Of a stretch of DNA of 56,382 nucleotides, positions 27,831 through 36,132 are shown piece by piece. A model generated the notes under the pieces. It was not told where the DNA came from, searched no databases, and saw only the letters and a list, made by a program, of their open reading frames with translations. The DNA is taken from NCBI RefSeq assembly GCF_027158465.1, contig NZ_JAMKYL010000008.1:1-56382 (forward strand), written 5' to 3'. Origin of the DNA: Oxalobacter paeniformigenes. GTDB lineage: Bacteria; Pseudomonadota; Gammaproteobacteria; Burkholderiales; Burkholderiaceae_D. The translations under genes and the position numbers were made by a program. Position 1 is the first letter of the stretch, and each line of letters begins with the position of its first letter.

Positions 27831-28571
27831 ATGAATCTGGATTTTTTGCTGGATGGTATTCGTCCGGTTGACCTCAGAAGCGTCAGATGGCCAGGCAAGC
27901 TGAACCTGCTGGTAACGGCGCCACATCCGGATGATTTCGATGCGATCGGTGTGACCCTGCGTTATCTGGCCGACCAGGGACATGATTTGCATGTGCTGGT
28001 GGCGGAAACAGGCAGTGGTATCGACAAGGTTTATGGGGCTGGTATGACACAAGTCGACCGGACGCGTTTGAGAGTGATGGAACAGACCGGCAGCTTCCGT
28101 TTTTTCGGCTTGCCGAAAGAACACTACCGTTTTCTCGCGCTGGCCAACGCGGATGACGATCAGGTTGCCGATACTGCAGAAAACCGGAAGGTGCTGGAAG
28201 AACTGGTTCGGGAAATTCGTCCGGATATGCTGTTCATGCCGCACGGCAACGATACCAACCGTGCGCATCGTGCCATGTATGCCATGATGAAAACCATTGC
28301 CGCTTCCGTCGAGTGGCCGGTTGCCATGATGATGAACAGCGACGTCAAAACCGTCGAAATGAAAAAAGACTTTTATCTCGCGTTCGACGATCGGCAGGCA
28401 CAATGGAAAAGCCGGTTGTTGCGTTATCACGATTCGCAACACCAGCGCAATTTGCGTGATCGTGGCTATGGTTTCGACGACCGTGTGCTCGGCCTGAACC
28501 GCCGTACGGCATCCGGGCTTGGCATCGGATTGCCGTATGCTGCGTCTTTCGAACTGGAATTGTACCGTTAG
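27831..28571 (+). CDS. PIG-L family deacetylase (LmbE-like)
   Basis: PIG-L/LmbE proteins are zinc-dependent N-deacetylases acting on N-acetylglucosaminyl conjugates or other small amides. The zinc motif APHPDDFDAIG occurs at about residues 32-42, and a later His lies in NRAHRAMYAMM. Length is 246 residues. ATG 27831 is preceded by ggga at a good distance; the open frame extending upstream lacks similarity. The substrate is unknown. In other Burkholderiales that I recall, an rRNA methyltransferase gene often sits between rnhB and ppsR, so this gene may be a lineage-specific insertion. Confidence 0.82.
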   Translation: MNLDFLLDGIRPVDLRSVRWPGKLNLLVTAPHPDDFDAIGVTLRYLADQGHDLHVLVAETGSGIDKVYGAGMTQVDRTRLRVMEQTGSFRFFGLPKEHYRFLALANADDDQVADTAENRKVLEELVREIRPDMLFMPHGNDTNRAHRAMYAMMKTIAASVEWPVAMMMNSDVKTVEMKKDFYLAFDDRQAQWKSRLLRYHDSQHQRNLRDRGYGFDDRVLGLNRRTASGLGIGLPYAASFELELYR

Positions 28572-28581
28572 CCGTATCTGG

Positions 28582-29433
28582 TTACGGTCGCTGGCCCGAG
28601 CTTGTGCGCATATCGCTCAAAATCGCTGTCGAGATTTCCTCGATGGATTTGGAAGTCGATGACAGATAGGGAATTTTTTCCAGATTCATCATCGCTTCCG
28701 CTTCAGTGACCTCATAGCGGCAGTTCTGCAATGAGGCATACTTGCTGTTCGGTCGTCTCTCGTTCCGGACCTCGGCCAGCCGTTCAGGCTGGATAGTCAG
28801 TCCGAACAGCTTGTGTTTGTAGGGCATCAATGAAGCCGGCAGTTGCCCCCGTTCGAAATCTTCCGGAATCAGGGGATAATTCGCCACTTTCAGACCGTAT
28901 TGCATGGCGAGATACAGGCTGGTCGGTGTTTTGCCGCTTCGTGAAACGCCGACCAGAATGACATCGGCCTCATCCAGATTGCGATTGGACTGGCCGTCGT
29001 CATGTGCCAGTGTGAAATTGATGGCTTCGATACGATCCTTGTATTCCTGGCTTTCCATGTTCTGGTGGCTCAGGCCGATTTCCCGTTTCGGCGCGATACC
29101 CAGTTCACGTTTCAGCGGTTCCACAAAGGTCTGGATCACATCAAGATGCAAGGCCTTGGCTTCCCTGATGATCATGACCAGTTCCGGAATGACCAGCGTC
29201 GAGAATACGATAGGCAGCTGTCCGGTCTGCAAATACTCGTTTTCGATTTGCTGGCGTGCCCTGACGGCTTTTTCCACCGTATCCACAAACGGGATATGGA
29301 CCCTGGACGAGGACAGGTTGAACTGGGAAAGCACCGATCTGGCGATTGCTTCTGCCGTAATGCCGGTACCGTCCGAAACGATGAAAACGGTACGCGGCGG
29401 AATTTCCTGTTGTGTCGTCATAAGGTCTGTCAT
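28582..29433 (-). CDS. ppsR: PEP synthase regulatory protein (bifunctional kinase/pyrophosphorylase)
   Basis: PpsR (DUF299 family) inactivates PEP synthase by ADP-dependent phosphorylation and reactivates it by Pi-dependent dephosphorylation. Key signatures are the N-terminal FIVSDGTGITAEAIARSVLSQF-type segment and the P-loop GVSRSGKTPTSLYLA. ATG 29433 gives 283 residues; ATG 29421 and 29490 are alternatives and none has a clear ribosome binding site. It is divergent from its target gene ppsA and ends 10 bases from the convergent deacetylase gene. Confidence 0.93.
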   Translation of the reverse strand: MTDLMTTQQEIPPRTVFIVSDGTGITAEAIARSVLSQFNLSSSRVHIPFVDTVEKAVRARQQIENEYLQTGQLPIVFSTLVIPELVMIIREAKALHLDVIQTFVEPLKRELGIAPKREIGLSHQNMESQEYKDRIEAINFTLAHDDGQSNRNLDEADVILVGVSRSGKTPTSLYLAMQYGLKVANYPLIPEDFERGQLPASLMPYKHKLFGLTIQPERLAEVRNERRPNSKYASLQNCRYEVTEAEAMMNLEKIPYLSSTSKSIEEISTAILSDMRTSSGQRP

Positions 29434-29479
29434 GAGAGAATCTGGTAAGGAACAATTTCTTTTATTGTAAGGATTATTT

Positions 29480-29510
29480 TTGAAAAACACAGTCTCTCTG
29501 GCGGTACAAT
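29480..29510 (+). promoter_or_regulatory. Candidate ppsA promoter in the ppsR-ppsA divergent region
   Basis: TTGAAA (29480-29485) and TACAAT (29505-29510) are separated by 19 bases, slightly long for sigma-70. They would give a leader of about 75 bases before the ppsA start. The surrounding 29450-29490 is AT-rich. Confidence 0.4.
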
Positions 29511-29587
29511 AAAAGATGAATCCATATTTTTCGGGATGTCATGCCATGTTCATTCGGTACGCATTCCCCCTTCGCGAGGAGATCACT

Positions 29588-32020
29588 ATGTCGGAAGCAG
29601 CATCACCAGCAAGCAACGAGCAGGCTGTCTATGTCATTCCCTTTGCAGACCTGAGAATGAAAGATGTTCCTGCGGTAGGCGGAAAAAATGCGTCTCTGGG
29701 CGAAATGATCAGCCAGTTGCAGGAAAAAGGCGTCCGGGTACCGGGCGGGTTTGCCACGACTTCACAGGCATATCGCGATTTTCTGGCATACAGTGCTGAT
29801 GGCGGCGAAACGCTGGCGAAACGGATCGAAAACCGTCTGGCCGGCGTTGATATCAATGATGTTCGAGCGCTGTCCGAGGCAGGAGCACAAATTCGCCAGT
29901 GGATTGTCGAAACACCGTTCCAGCCGCGGCTGGAACGTGAAATCCTGTCGCATTACCGTAAGATGGCGGGAAACATGAATGGTACGCTGTCTGTAGCGGT
30001 CCGCTCATCGGCTACGGCGGAAGACCTTCAGGATGCCTCTTTTGCAGGCCAGCAGGAAACCTTCCTCAATATTGTCGGTGAGGACAATGTCCTGCGTGCC
30101 GTCAAGGAAGTGTTCGCTTCCCTGTATAACGACCGTGCGATTTCCTACCGACAGCAGCGCGGTTTCAGGCACGCCGATGTGGCGCTCTCCGCAGGTATCC
30201 AGCGGATGGTGCGCTCCGACCGGGGCGCGTCCGGCGTCATGTTCACACTGGATACCGAATCGGGATTCAAGGATGTCGTGTTCATCACATCCAGCTACGG
30301 TCTGGGTGAAACGGTTGTGCAAGGTGCGGTCAATCCGGACGAATTTTATGTCCACAAACCGATGCTTGCCAAAGGCAAGATGCCGATCATTCGGCGTTCG
30401 ATCGGCTCCAAACTGATCGAAATGGTCTATTCCGACGATCCTGCCGCTGCCGAACCCGTCAAAACCGTTGAGGTTCCGGATGAGAAACGGCGCCGTTTCT
30501 CGATCAGCGATGCCGAGGTGATCGAACTGGCGAAATTCGCCGTTACCATTGAAAACCATTATGGTCGGCCCATGGATATCGAATGGGGCAAAGACGGTAT
30601 CGATGGCAAGCTCTATATCCTTCAGGCACGTCCCGAGACCGTCAATTCACAGAAAACCGGCGAGTCGGTACAGGTATTCAAACTCAAGGAAAATGGTGCA
30701 TTGCTGGCGACAGGGCGCGCGATCGGACAAAAAATCGGTATCGGTCGTGTCCGTATCGTGAAAGATCCATCCGAAATGGACAAGGTGCAGGAAGGCGACG
30801 TGCTGGTGGCGGATATGACCGACCCGAACTGGGAACCGGTCATGCGCAAATCGGCGGCGATCGTCACCAACCGTGGCGGGCGTACCTGTCATGCCGCGAT
30901 TGTGGCGCGTGAAATCGGTGTGCCTGCCGTCGTCGGATGCGGCAATGCAACGGAAGTGCTCAAGGACGGGCAGATGGTTACCGTATCGTGTGCCGAGGGT
31001 GAAGACGGATGCATCTACGATGGCATGCTGGAAATGGAGGAATCCCGCATTACCTATGGTGCCTTGCCGGTGTTGCCAGTCAAGCTTGCCATGAACGTCG
31101 GCAATCCGCAGATGGCGTTCAAGTTGCAGGCCATTCCCAATGGCGGTGTCGGTCTGGCGCGTCTGGAATTCATCATCAATGAAATCAGCGTCCATCCCAA
31201 TGCCATTCTCGCGTATCCGAATGTTGATCCGGATCTCAAGAAGGGTATCGAATCCGTTTCCAGAGGGTATGCATCCCCACGTACCTATTATGTCCAGAAA
31301 CTGGCCGAAGGCGTCGCCACCATCGCTGCGGCATTCTGGCCGAAACCGGTCATCGTCAGACTGTCGGACTTCAAATCCAATGAATATCGTACCCTGATGG
31401 GCGGTACGCGCTATGAACCGGAAGAAGAAAACCCGATGATGGGTTTCCGTGGTGCTTCGCGTTATATCGCACCGTCGTTCTCCGAAGCCTTCCATATGGA
31501 ATGCGAAGCGATGAAAAAAGTGCGCAACGAGATGGGACTCACCAATGTCGAAATCATGGTGCCTTTCGTGCGTACGCTCAAGCAGGCGCGCTCCGTCATT
31601 GATCTGCTGGCGGTCAACGGTTTGCGGCGTGGCGAGAACGGCTTGCGTATCATCATGATGTGCGAAGTGCCTTCCAACGCGATTCTGGCAGACGAGTTCC
31701 TGGAAATGTTCGACGGCTTCTCGATCGGTTCCAACGACTTGACACAGCTGACACTGGGACTGGATCGTGATTCCGGTCTGGAATTGCTGATGGCCGATTT
31801 CGATGAACGCGATCCGGCCGTTCTGTCGCTCATCTCCAGGGCGATCGCCGCTTGCAACAGCCAGGGCAAATATGTCGGCATTTGCGGGCAGGGGCCGTCG
31901 GATCACCTCGACTTCGCACGCTGGCTGATGAAGCAGGGGATCGATTCCATGTCGCTCAATCCCGATTCGGTGGTCGCGACATGGAAAATGCTGGCGGAAA
32001 GCCAGACCAAGGGGTGCTGA
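29588..32020 (+). CDS. ppsA: Phosphoenolpyruvate synthase
   Basis: PpsA converts pyruvate, ATP and water to PEP, AMP and phosphate, the entry to gluconeogenesis from pyruvate. The 810-residue protein has the N-terminal ATP-grasp domain (VGGKNASLGEM ... AVRSSATAEDLQDASFAGQQ), the swivelling domain with the catalytic His in GGRTCHAAIVARE, and the C-terminal TIM-barrel with GSNDLTQLTLGLDRDSG. ATG 29588 has a strong site (gaggag) and yields the usual start; 24 codons upstream in frame are not family-like. It pairs with divergent ppsR. With acs and fumarase in the same window it fits growth on small acids. Confidence 0.96.
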   Translation: MSEAASPASNEQAVYVIPFADLRMKDVPAVGGKNASLGEMISQLQEKGVRVPGGFATTSQAYRDFLAYSADGGETLAKRIENRLAGVDINDVRALSEAGAQIRQWIVETPFQPRLEREILSHYRKMAGNMNGTLSVAVRSSATAEDLQDASFAGQQETFLNIVGEDNVLRAVKEVFASLYNDRAISYRQQRGFRHADVALSAGIQRMVRSDRGASGVMFTLDTESGFKDVVFITSSYGLGETVVQGAVNPDEFYVHKPMLAKGKMPIIRRSIGSKLIEMVYSDDPAAAEPVKTVEVPDEKRRRFSISDAEVIELAKFAVTIENHYGRPMDIEWGKDGIDGKLYILQARPETVNSQKTGESVQVFKLKENGALLATGRAIGQKIGIGRVRIVKDPSEMDKVQEGDVLVADMTDPNWEPVMRKSAAIVTNRGGRTCHAAIVAREIGVPAVVGCGNATEVLKDGQMVTVSCAEGEDGCIYDGMLEMEESRITYGALPVLPVKLAMNVGNPQMAFKLQAIPNGGVGLARLEFIINEISVHPNAILAYPNVDPDLKKGIESVSRGYASPRTYYVQKLAEGVATIAAAFWPKPVIVRLSDFKSNEYRTLMGGTRYEPEEENPMMGFRGASRYIAPSFSEAFHMECEAMKKVRNEMGLTNVEIMVPFVRTLKQARSVIDLLAVNGLRRGENGLRIIMMCEVPSNAILADEFLEMFDGFSIGSNDLTQLTLGLDRDSGLELLMADFDERDPAVLSLISRAIAACNSQGKYVGICGQGPSDHLDFARWLMKQGIDSMSLNPDSVVATWKMLAESQTKGC

Positions 32021-32123
32021 TGCCGGTATCTCCGGCAATCGGCCGGTATCGTGAGCAGGATATGCTGTCCGCAAACAGGACGGCATGTCTTGCGGCAGGC
32101 TGGCAATCCTCTGAAAGGAACGC

Positions 32124-32567
32124 ATGACAGGCTGGACTGTTTGGCTGATCGCCGCCGGTATACTGATCGCGGCGGAAATTTTTACCGGAACGTTTTATCT
32201 GCTGATGATCGCCATCGGTTGTGGTGCCGGTGCGCTGGCGGCCATGACAGATCTGTCGTTTTACATGCAATGTGTCGTGGCAGGTGCGACCGGCGGTATC
32301 GTAACCGTCATTTTGCGTCACAGCAAAGTATTCAGAAAACACAGGCCGGAAGCGCAACGCAATCCGTCGGTTCATCTCGATATCGGCCAGTCCATCGATA
32401 TCGCACAGTGGGACAAAGCTTCCGATGGCGTTTGCCGTTCGCGCGTTCAGTATCGCGGTGCGTTCTGGGATGTGGAACTTTTGCCATCCGGTACTCCAAC
32501 AGCCGGCGTTTTCATCATTCGCGAAATTCGTGGCGCGACCCTGCTGGTCGAAAATCGGCCGGCATAA
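32124..32567 (+). CDS. NfeD family membrane protein
   Basis: Short NfeD proteins partner with stomatin/slipin proteins in the membrane. The 147-residue product has two or three hydrophobic segments (about residues 5-60) followed by an OB-fold-like soluble domain with the typical IGQSIDIAQWDKASDGVCRS-type beginning and a VENRPA end. It lies just before the slipin gene on the same strand (43-base gap), the usual NfeD-slipin pairing. The role in membrane microdomains or membrane protein quality control is known only loosely for the family. Confidence 0.88.
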   Translation: MTGWTVWLIAAGILIAAEIFTGTFYLLMIAIGCGAGALAAMTDLSFYMQCVVAGATGGIVTVILRHSKVFRKHRPEAQRNPSVHLDIGQSIDIAQWDKASDGVCRSRVQYRGAFWDVELLPSGTPTAGVFIIREIRGATLLVENRPA

Positions 32568-32610
32568 GCGGTGCGGATATTCTCAACGGTTTCAAGGAAA
32601 GGGAAAGAAT

Positions 32611-33537
32611 TTGGATTCGATGTTTCTTGTGGCGGTTTTTCTGCTGGTGATCGTGGTATTCGTGATCAAGTCAGTCAATGTCGTGCCGCAACAGCATGCA
32701 TGGGTAGTCGAAAGGCTGGGTAAATACCACAGTACGCTGGGGCCCGGGCTCAATCTGGTCGTTCCGTTCATTGATCGCGTAGCCTACAAGCACAGCCTGA
32801 AAGAAATTCCGCTGGACGTGCCTTCACAAATCTGCATCACAAAGGACAATACCCAGCTTCAGGTGGATGGCATTTTGTATTTCCAGATCACGGATGCCAT
32901 GCGTGCTTCCTACGGATCGTCCAACTATATCGCCGCCATTACCCAGCTGGCGCAAACGACGCTGCGTTCCGTGATCGGACGCATGGAGCTGGACAAGACT
33001 TTCGAGGAACGTGAATACATCAATACTTGTGTCGTCAGTGCAGTGGATGAATCCGCCCAGAACTGGGGCGTCAAGGTCTTGCGCTATGAAATCAAGGATC
33101 TGACACCACCTGCCGAGATATTGCAGGCCATGCAGGCACAGATCACCGCCGAACGCGAAAAACGTGCACTGATCGCCGCGTCGGAAGGCCGCAAGCAGGA
33201 ACAGATCAATCTGGCCGATGGTCAGCGTGAAGCGGAAATCGCACGTTCCGAGGGTGAAAAGCAGGCGGCGATCAACCGTGCCGAAGGGGAAGCGGCAGCC
33301 ATCATCGCAATCGCCGAAGCCAATGCCGAAGCTTTGCGCAAGGTCGGACAGGCCATCGCTGCCGAGGGTGGCAGCGATGCAGTCAGCATGAAAGTGGCGG
33401 AACAGTATGTCGCCGCGTTCGAGAAGCTGGCAAAAACCGGCAATTCTATCATCGTGCCGACCAATTTGAGCGATATGAGCGGGCTTATCGCCAGTGCGCT
33501 CAAGATCGTGGAAACCGGCAAGAAAAAGGTCGGCTAG
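32611..33537 (+). CDS. Slipin/stomatin-like SPFH domain membrane protein
   Basis: SPFH proteins oligomerise under membranes and organise protein and lipid domains. The 308-residue product has an N-terminal membrane anchor (FLVAVFLLVIVVFVI), the SPFH domain with VVERLGKYHSTLGPGLN, and a long Ala/Glu/Arg-rich coiled coil (about 180-250, repeated AERE/EGEK heptads). I chose the TTG at 32611 because aaggaaaggg lies 8 bases upstream; ATG 32620 is the alternative. It follows its NfeD partner and ends before a bidirectional terminator. Confidence 0.9.
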   Translation: MDSMFLVAVFLLVIVVFVIKSVNVVPQQHAWVVERLGKYHSTLGPGLNLVVPFIDRVAYKHSLKEIPLDVPSQICITKDNTQLQVDGILYFQITDAMRASYGSSNYIAAITQLAQTTLRSVIGRMELDKTFEEREYINTCVVSAVDESAQNWGVKVLRYEIKDLTPPAEILQAMQAQITAEREKRALIAASEGRKQEQINLADGQREAEIARSEGEKQAAINRAEGEAAAIIAIAEANAEALRKVGQAIAAEGGSDAVSMKVAEQYVAAFEKLAKTGNSIIVPTNLSDMSGLIASALKIVETGKKKVG

Positions 33538-33553
33538 CGTACGGGAAACCGAC

Positions 33554-33584
33554 AAAAAAAGCATGGCGAATGCCATGCTTTTTT
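33554..33584. terminator. Bidirectional terminator between slipin and the thiamine-binding gene
   Basis: A 7-bp stem gcatggc / gccatgc with loop gaat is flanked by seven A on the left and six T on the right, between convergent genes. Confidence 0.9.
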
Positions 33585-33600
33585 CATGCGCGGAAAGCCG

Positions 33601-33915
33601 TTATTTTTTCTTGACGAGATCTCGCCCCAGTTTTTCTTCCACGGATTGTACCTTGCTTTTCAGACGGGATTCGCTGCCGGCACGGTAATCCACGCGAGTC
33701 ATGACACTGATACGGTCGCAATCCTTGGCCAGTGCCTTGAAGCAGTCGCCGACGACTTTCATGACATCGTCCCAATCTCCCTCGATGGTGGTGCTCATCG
33801 CGGAAAACTGGTAGGTCAGACCGCTCTTGTCGATGATGTCCATGCAACGTGCGACATAAGGGCTCAGACTCGTGCCCTTGTCGTTCGGGAAAATAGCCAG
33901 CTCAAGCAATACCAT
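33601..33915 (-). CDS. MTH1187/YkoF-like thiamine-binding family protein (DUF77)
   Basis: This 104-residue protein belongs to the small ferredoxin-fold DUF77 family, several members of which bind thiamine or its HMP moiety. Family features are the N-terminal ELAIFPNDKGTSLSPYVARCM, the central LTYQFSAMSTTIEGDWDDVM and the segment DRISVMTRVDYRAG. It sits 29 bases after an MBL-fold hydrolase gene on the same strand, so the two are probably co-transcribed. Actual ligand binding is inference. Confidence 0.82.
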   Translation of the reverse strand: MVLLELAIFPNDKGTSLSPYVARCMDIIDKSGLTYQFSAMSTTIEGDWDDVMKVVGDCFKALAKDCDRISVMTRVDYRAGSESRLKSKVQSVEEKLGRDLVKKK

Positions 33916-33944
33916 AAAAAATTTCTCCTCTAGTCAGTTATCAG

Positions 33945-34787
33945 TCAGGCTTCCACCGTAAAACCGGAGCATCCCCATTTGACGATATCGCTGCCGATCG
34001 CCTCGATCATCCGGGCGACCGGTGTCGCGCCCGTGCAGTGGCAGGGAATCAGGATATCCGGTTTCCAGCGCTTCATATTGTCGAAGGTATATTGCAGGCG
34101 CGTTTCATCGGCATTGACCAGATGCATGCCGCCGATGATGCCGTGAACCTTGTCGATACCGGAAATCTGTTTGATGTATTCCACGGTATTGACCAGACCG
34201 GCATGGCAGCAGCCCAGAAGGATCAGCAGGCCCTTGTCGGTCTCGAACCACATGGACTGATCGTCCTCGATCAGATCGTCGACACCGCGGTGATCATCCA
34301 GAAAGAACGGGCCGCCGGTATCCTCGAAACGGGAAGTGCGCGGTACCGGTCCGGTGATGCCGATATGCGGAGTCAGGTAGCGTGGCGTATTCACTTCATG
34401 GATGCGGCTGGGCGAAATGGATGCCAGTGCCTGCCGCGACGCTTCCGGCATACCGATGGAACGTGGCGCCGTACCGATCTTGCAGCTGTAACGGGTGATA
34501 TCGAGGTTGTAGCAGCAATAAATTTGCGCCTTGTCGTTTTGTTCGAGGAACTGCGGAATCTGGCCGGTATGGTCGAAATGACCATGGCTCAATACCAGCG
34601 TATCGGCCTGTTTCAGATCGATACCCAAACGTTGCGCATTGGAAAGCATGCCGCCGATCTGGCCGGTATCGAACAGGATATGGCGGTCGCCTGCGTCGAT
34701 CCAGGCTGAAAAACCGTGTTCCTTGGCCAGATTTTCGTCGAACGACTCGGTATCGACCAGTACGGTGATTTTGACTGAAGTGCTCAC
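33945..34787 (-). CDS. MBL-fold metallo-hydrolase
   Basis: This is a metallo-beta-lactamase-fold hydrolase of the group annotated as 7,8-dihydropterin-6-methyl-(ribofuranosyl)aminobenzene-phosphate synthase-like. The metal motif is SHGHFDHTGQ; further ligands are the His in LLGCCHAGLVN and a C-terminal PCHCTGATP. I place the start at GTG 34787 (280 residues) because GGAGG lies 8 bases upstream of it; the in-frame ATG at 34802 overlaps that ribosome binding site. The substrate is unknown. It is co-oriented with the thiamine-binding gene, which may hint at cofactor-related chemistry. Confidence 0.8.
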   Translation of the reverse strand: MSTSVKITVLVDTESFDENLAKEHGFSAWIDAGDRHILFDTGQIGGMLSNAQRLGIDLKQADTLVLSHGHFDHTGQIPQFLEQNDKAQIYCCYNLDITRYSCKIGTAPRSIGMPEASRQALASISPSRIHEVNTPRYLTPHIGITGPVPRTSRFEDTGGPFFLDDHRGVDDLIEDDQSMWFETDKGLLILLGCCHAGLVNTVEYIKQISGIDKVHGIIGGMHLVNADETRLQYTFDNMKRWKPDILIPCHCTGATPVARMIEAIGSDIVKWGCSGFTVEA

Positions 34788-34915
34788 GAATACATCCTCC
34801 ATCGGTAGGTTGAAACGGAATCAGGACAATGGTAACAGAAGACGGAAAGCCTGACGGCGTTCACGGCACGTTTTTTCGTGTCGTCAGCCGTATCCGCAAT
34901 CTGTCGTTTGGCCGT

Positions 34916-35260
34916 TCACTTCAGCACGACCGTACAGCGTTCGATTTGTTTGCCGGTATCGTTATCCTTGTCCGCCATGAACAGGTTGGCATCGTTACCC
35001 TTGATCCACCAGACGAGTCCCTCACCCGCATAGCGTGCACCGCTGGCCGAACGGGTGATATCCATCGCGATTTTTTCCTGCCGGTAAAGCAGCTCGGCCT
35101 TGTCGCTGCCGGTATAGGTCACGATGATACGGTTGCCGCTGTCGCACTGGTAGCTTGTCGCATTTTCCGGCAGCGGCAACAGGTTCTGGTTGAAGTCATT
35201 GCTGTCGGGCGTCGTACACGCTGCCAGCGGGAGCAGCAGCAAAAGCAGTAAACGTTTCAT
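34916..35260 (-). CDS. MliC-type lysozyme inhibitor lipoprotein
   Basis: MliC proteins are outer-membrane lipoproteins that inhibit c-type lysozyme. The 114-residue precursor has a lipoprotein signal with lipobox LAAC (Cys15). The MliC domain has YQCDSGNRIIVTY, the loop SASGARYAGEG, whose Ser/Lys-type residues contact the lysozyme active site in known inhibitors, and GNDANLFMAD. Two Cys (in YQCD and IERC) could form the conserved disulfide. It follows murI after 48 bases on the same strand, so it is probably expressed with a peptidoglycan precursor gene. Confidence 0.82.
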   Translation of the reverse strand: MKRLLLLLLLPLAACTTPDSNDFNQNLLPLPENATSYQCDSGNRIIVTYTGSDKAELLYRQEKIAMDITRSASGARYAGEGLVWWIKGNDANLFMADKDNDTGKQIERCTVVLK

Positions 35261-35308
35261 GATCGTTCTCCGGTATCGGTGAAAAATACGGTGTGCATAA
35301 AAAAACCG

Positions 35309-36130
35309 TTACAGTGAAATATAGGCGACCGGCATAGTGGTTTGCAATAACCGTGCAATGAGATGGCCGATCGTTTTCGGGTCGCCCGAAGTATAAGCCT
35401 GCATGGCGGAGGCACAGTCTGTTTTGCCACGCCTTATGGCATAAATATCGAGCAGATGCGTCAACTGGCGTGCGACCGCATAACCGGTATCGATGATCCT
35501 GAGATCCGGACAGCCGGATTCGGCTGCGATTTTTTCGATCACATGCCGCACGAACGGATAATGCGTACAACCCAGCACCACCGTGTCGGCCTTTTGTTCA
35601 AGCAGCGGCGTCAGATAGCGGCGCACCAGTGCATGGATCGGTTCGGAATCCAGTTCGGCATGCTCGATCAGATCAGCCATGCCGGGACATGGTTGCATGA
35701 TGAAATGCACGCCTGTCCTGTCGTTAAGCGTCTGATGCAGGACATGGAACTTGTTGCTGGAAAGCGTGCGTTCGGTCGCCATCACACCGACGATGCCGGT
35801 AATGGTTTTTGCAGCGGCCGGTTTCAGGCCGGGTTCCACACCGACGATCGGCAAATCGGGATACTTGTCCCGCAACAGATGAATCGCCATTGCGGTCGCG
35901 GTATTGCATGCCACCACCAGCGCCTTGATCTTTTGCGACAACAGAAAGTCGGCGATCCTGAATGAACGGTCGATGACAAAAGCCTCGGACTTGCTGCCAT
36001 ACGGCGCGTGGCCTGAATCGGCGAAATAGATCAAATCTTCATCCGGCAGCTGGGCGCGGATATGTCTCAAAACGGACAACCCGCCCACACCGGAATCGAA
36101 AACGCCTATCGGACCGGAAGCGGAAAGCAT
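35309..36130 (-). CDS. murI: Glutamate racemase
   Basis: MurI makes D-glutamate for peptidoglycan. The 273-residue protein has GPIGVFDSGVGGLSVL at the N terminus and the two catalytic Cys in VVACNTATA and VLGCTHYPF. ATG 36130 lies two bases after the fumarase stop codon and gives the family-standard N terminus; the much longer open frame upstream overlaps fumarase and is not real. The tight spacing implies a fum-murI transcript. Confidence 0.96.
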   Translation of the reverse strand: MLSASGPIGVFDSGVGGLSVLRHIRAQLPDEDLIYFADSGHAPYGSKSEAFVIDRSFRIADFLLSQKIKALVVACNTATAMAIHLLRDKYPDLPIVGVEPGLKPAAAKTITGIVGVMATERTLSSNKFHVLHQTLNDRTGVHFIMQPCPGMADLIEHAELDSEPIHALVRRYLTPLLEQKADTVVLGCTHYPFVRHVIEKIAAESGCPDLRIIDTGYAVARQLTHLLDIYAIRRGKTDCASAMQAYTSGDPKTIGHLIARLLQTTMPVAYISL

Positions 36131-36132
36131 GA

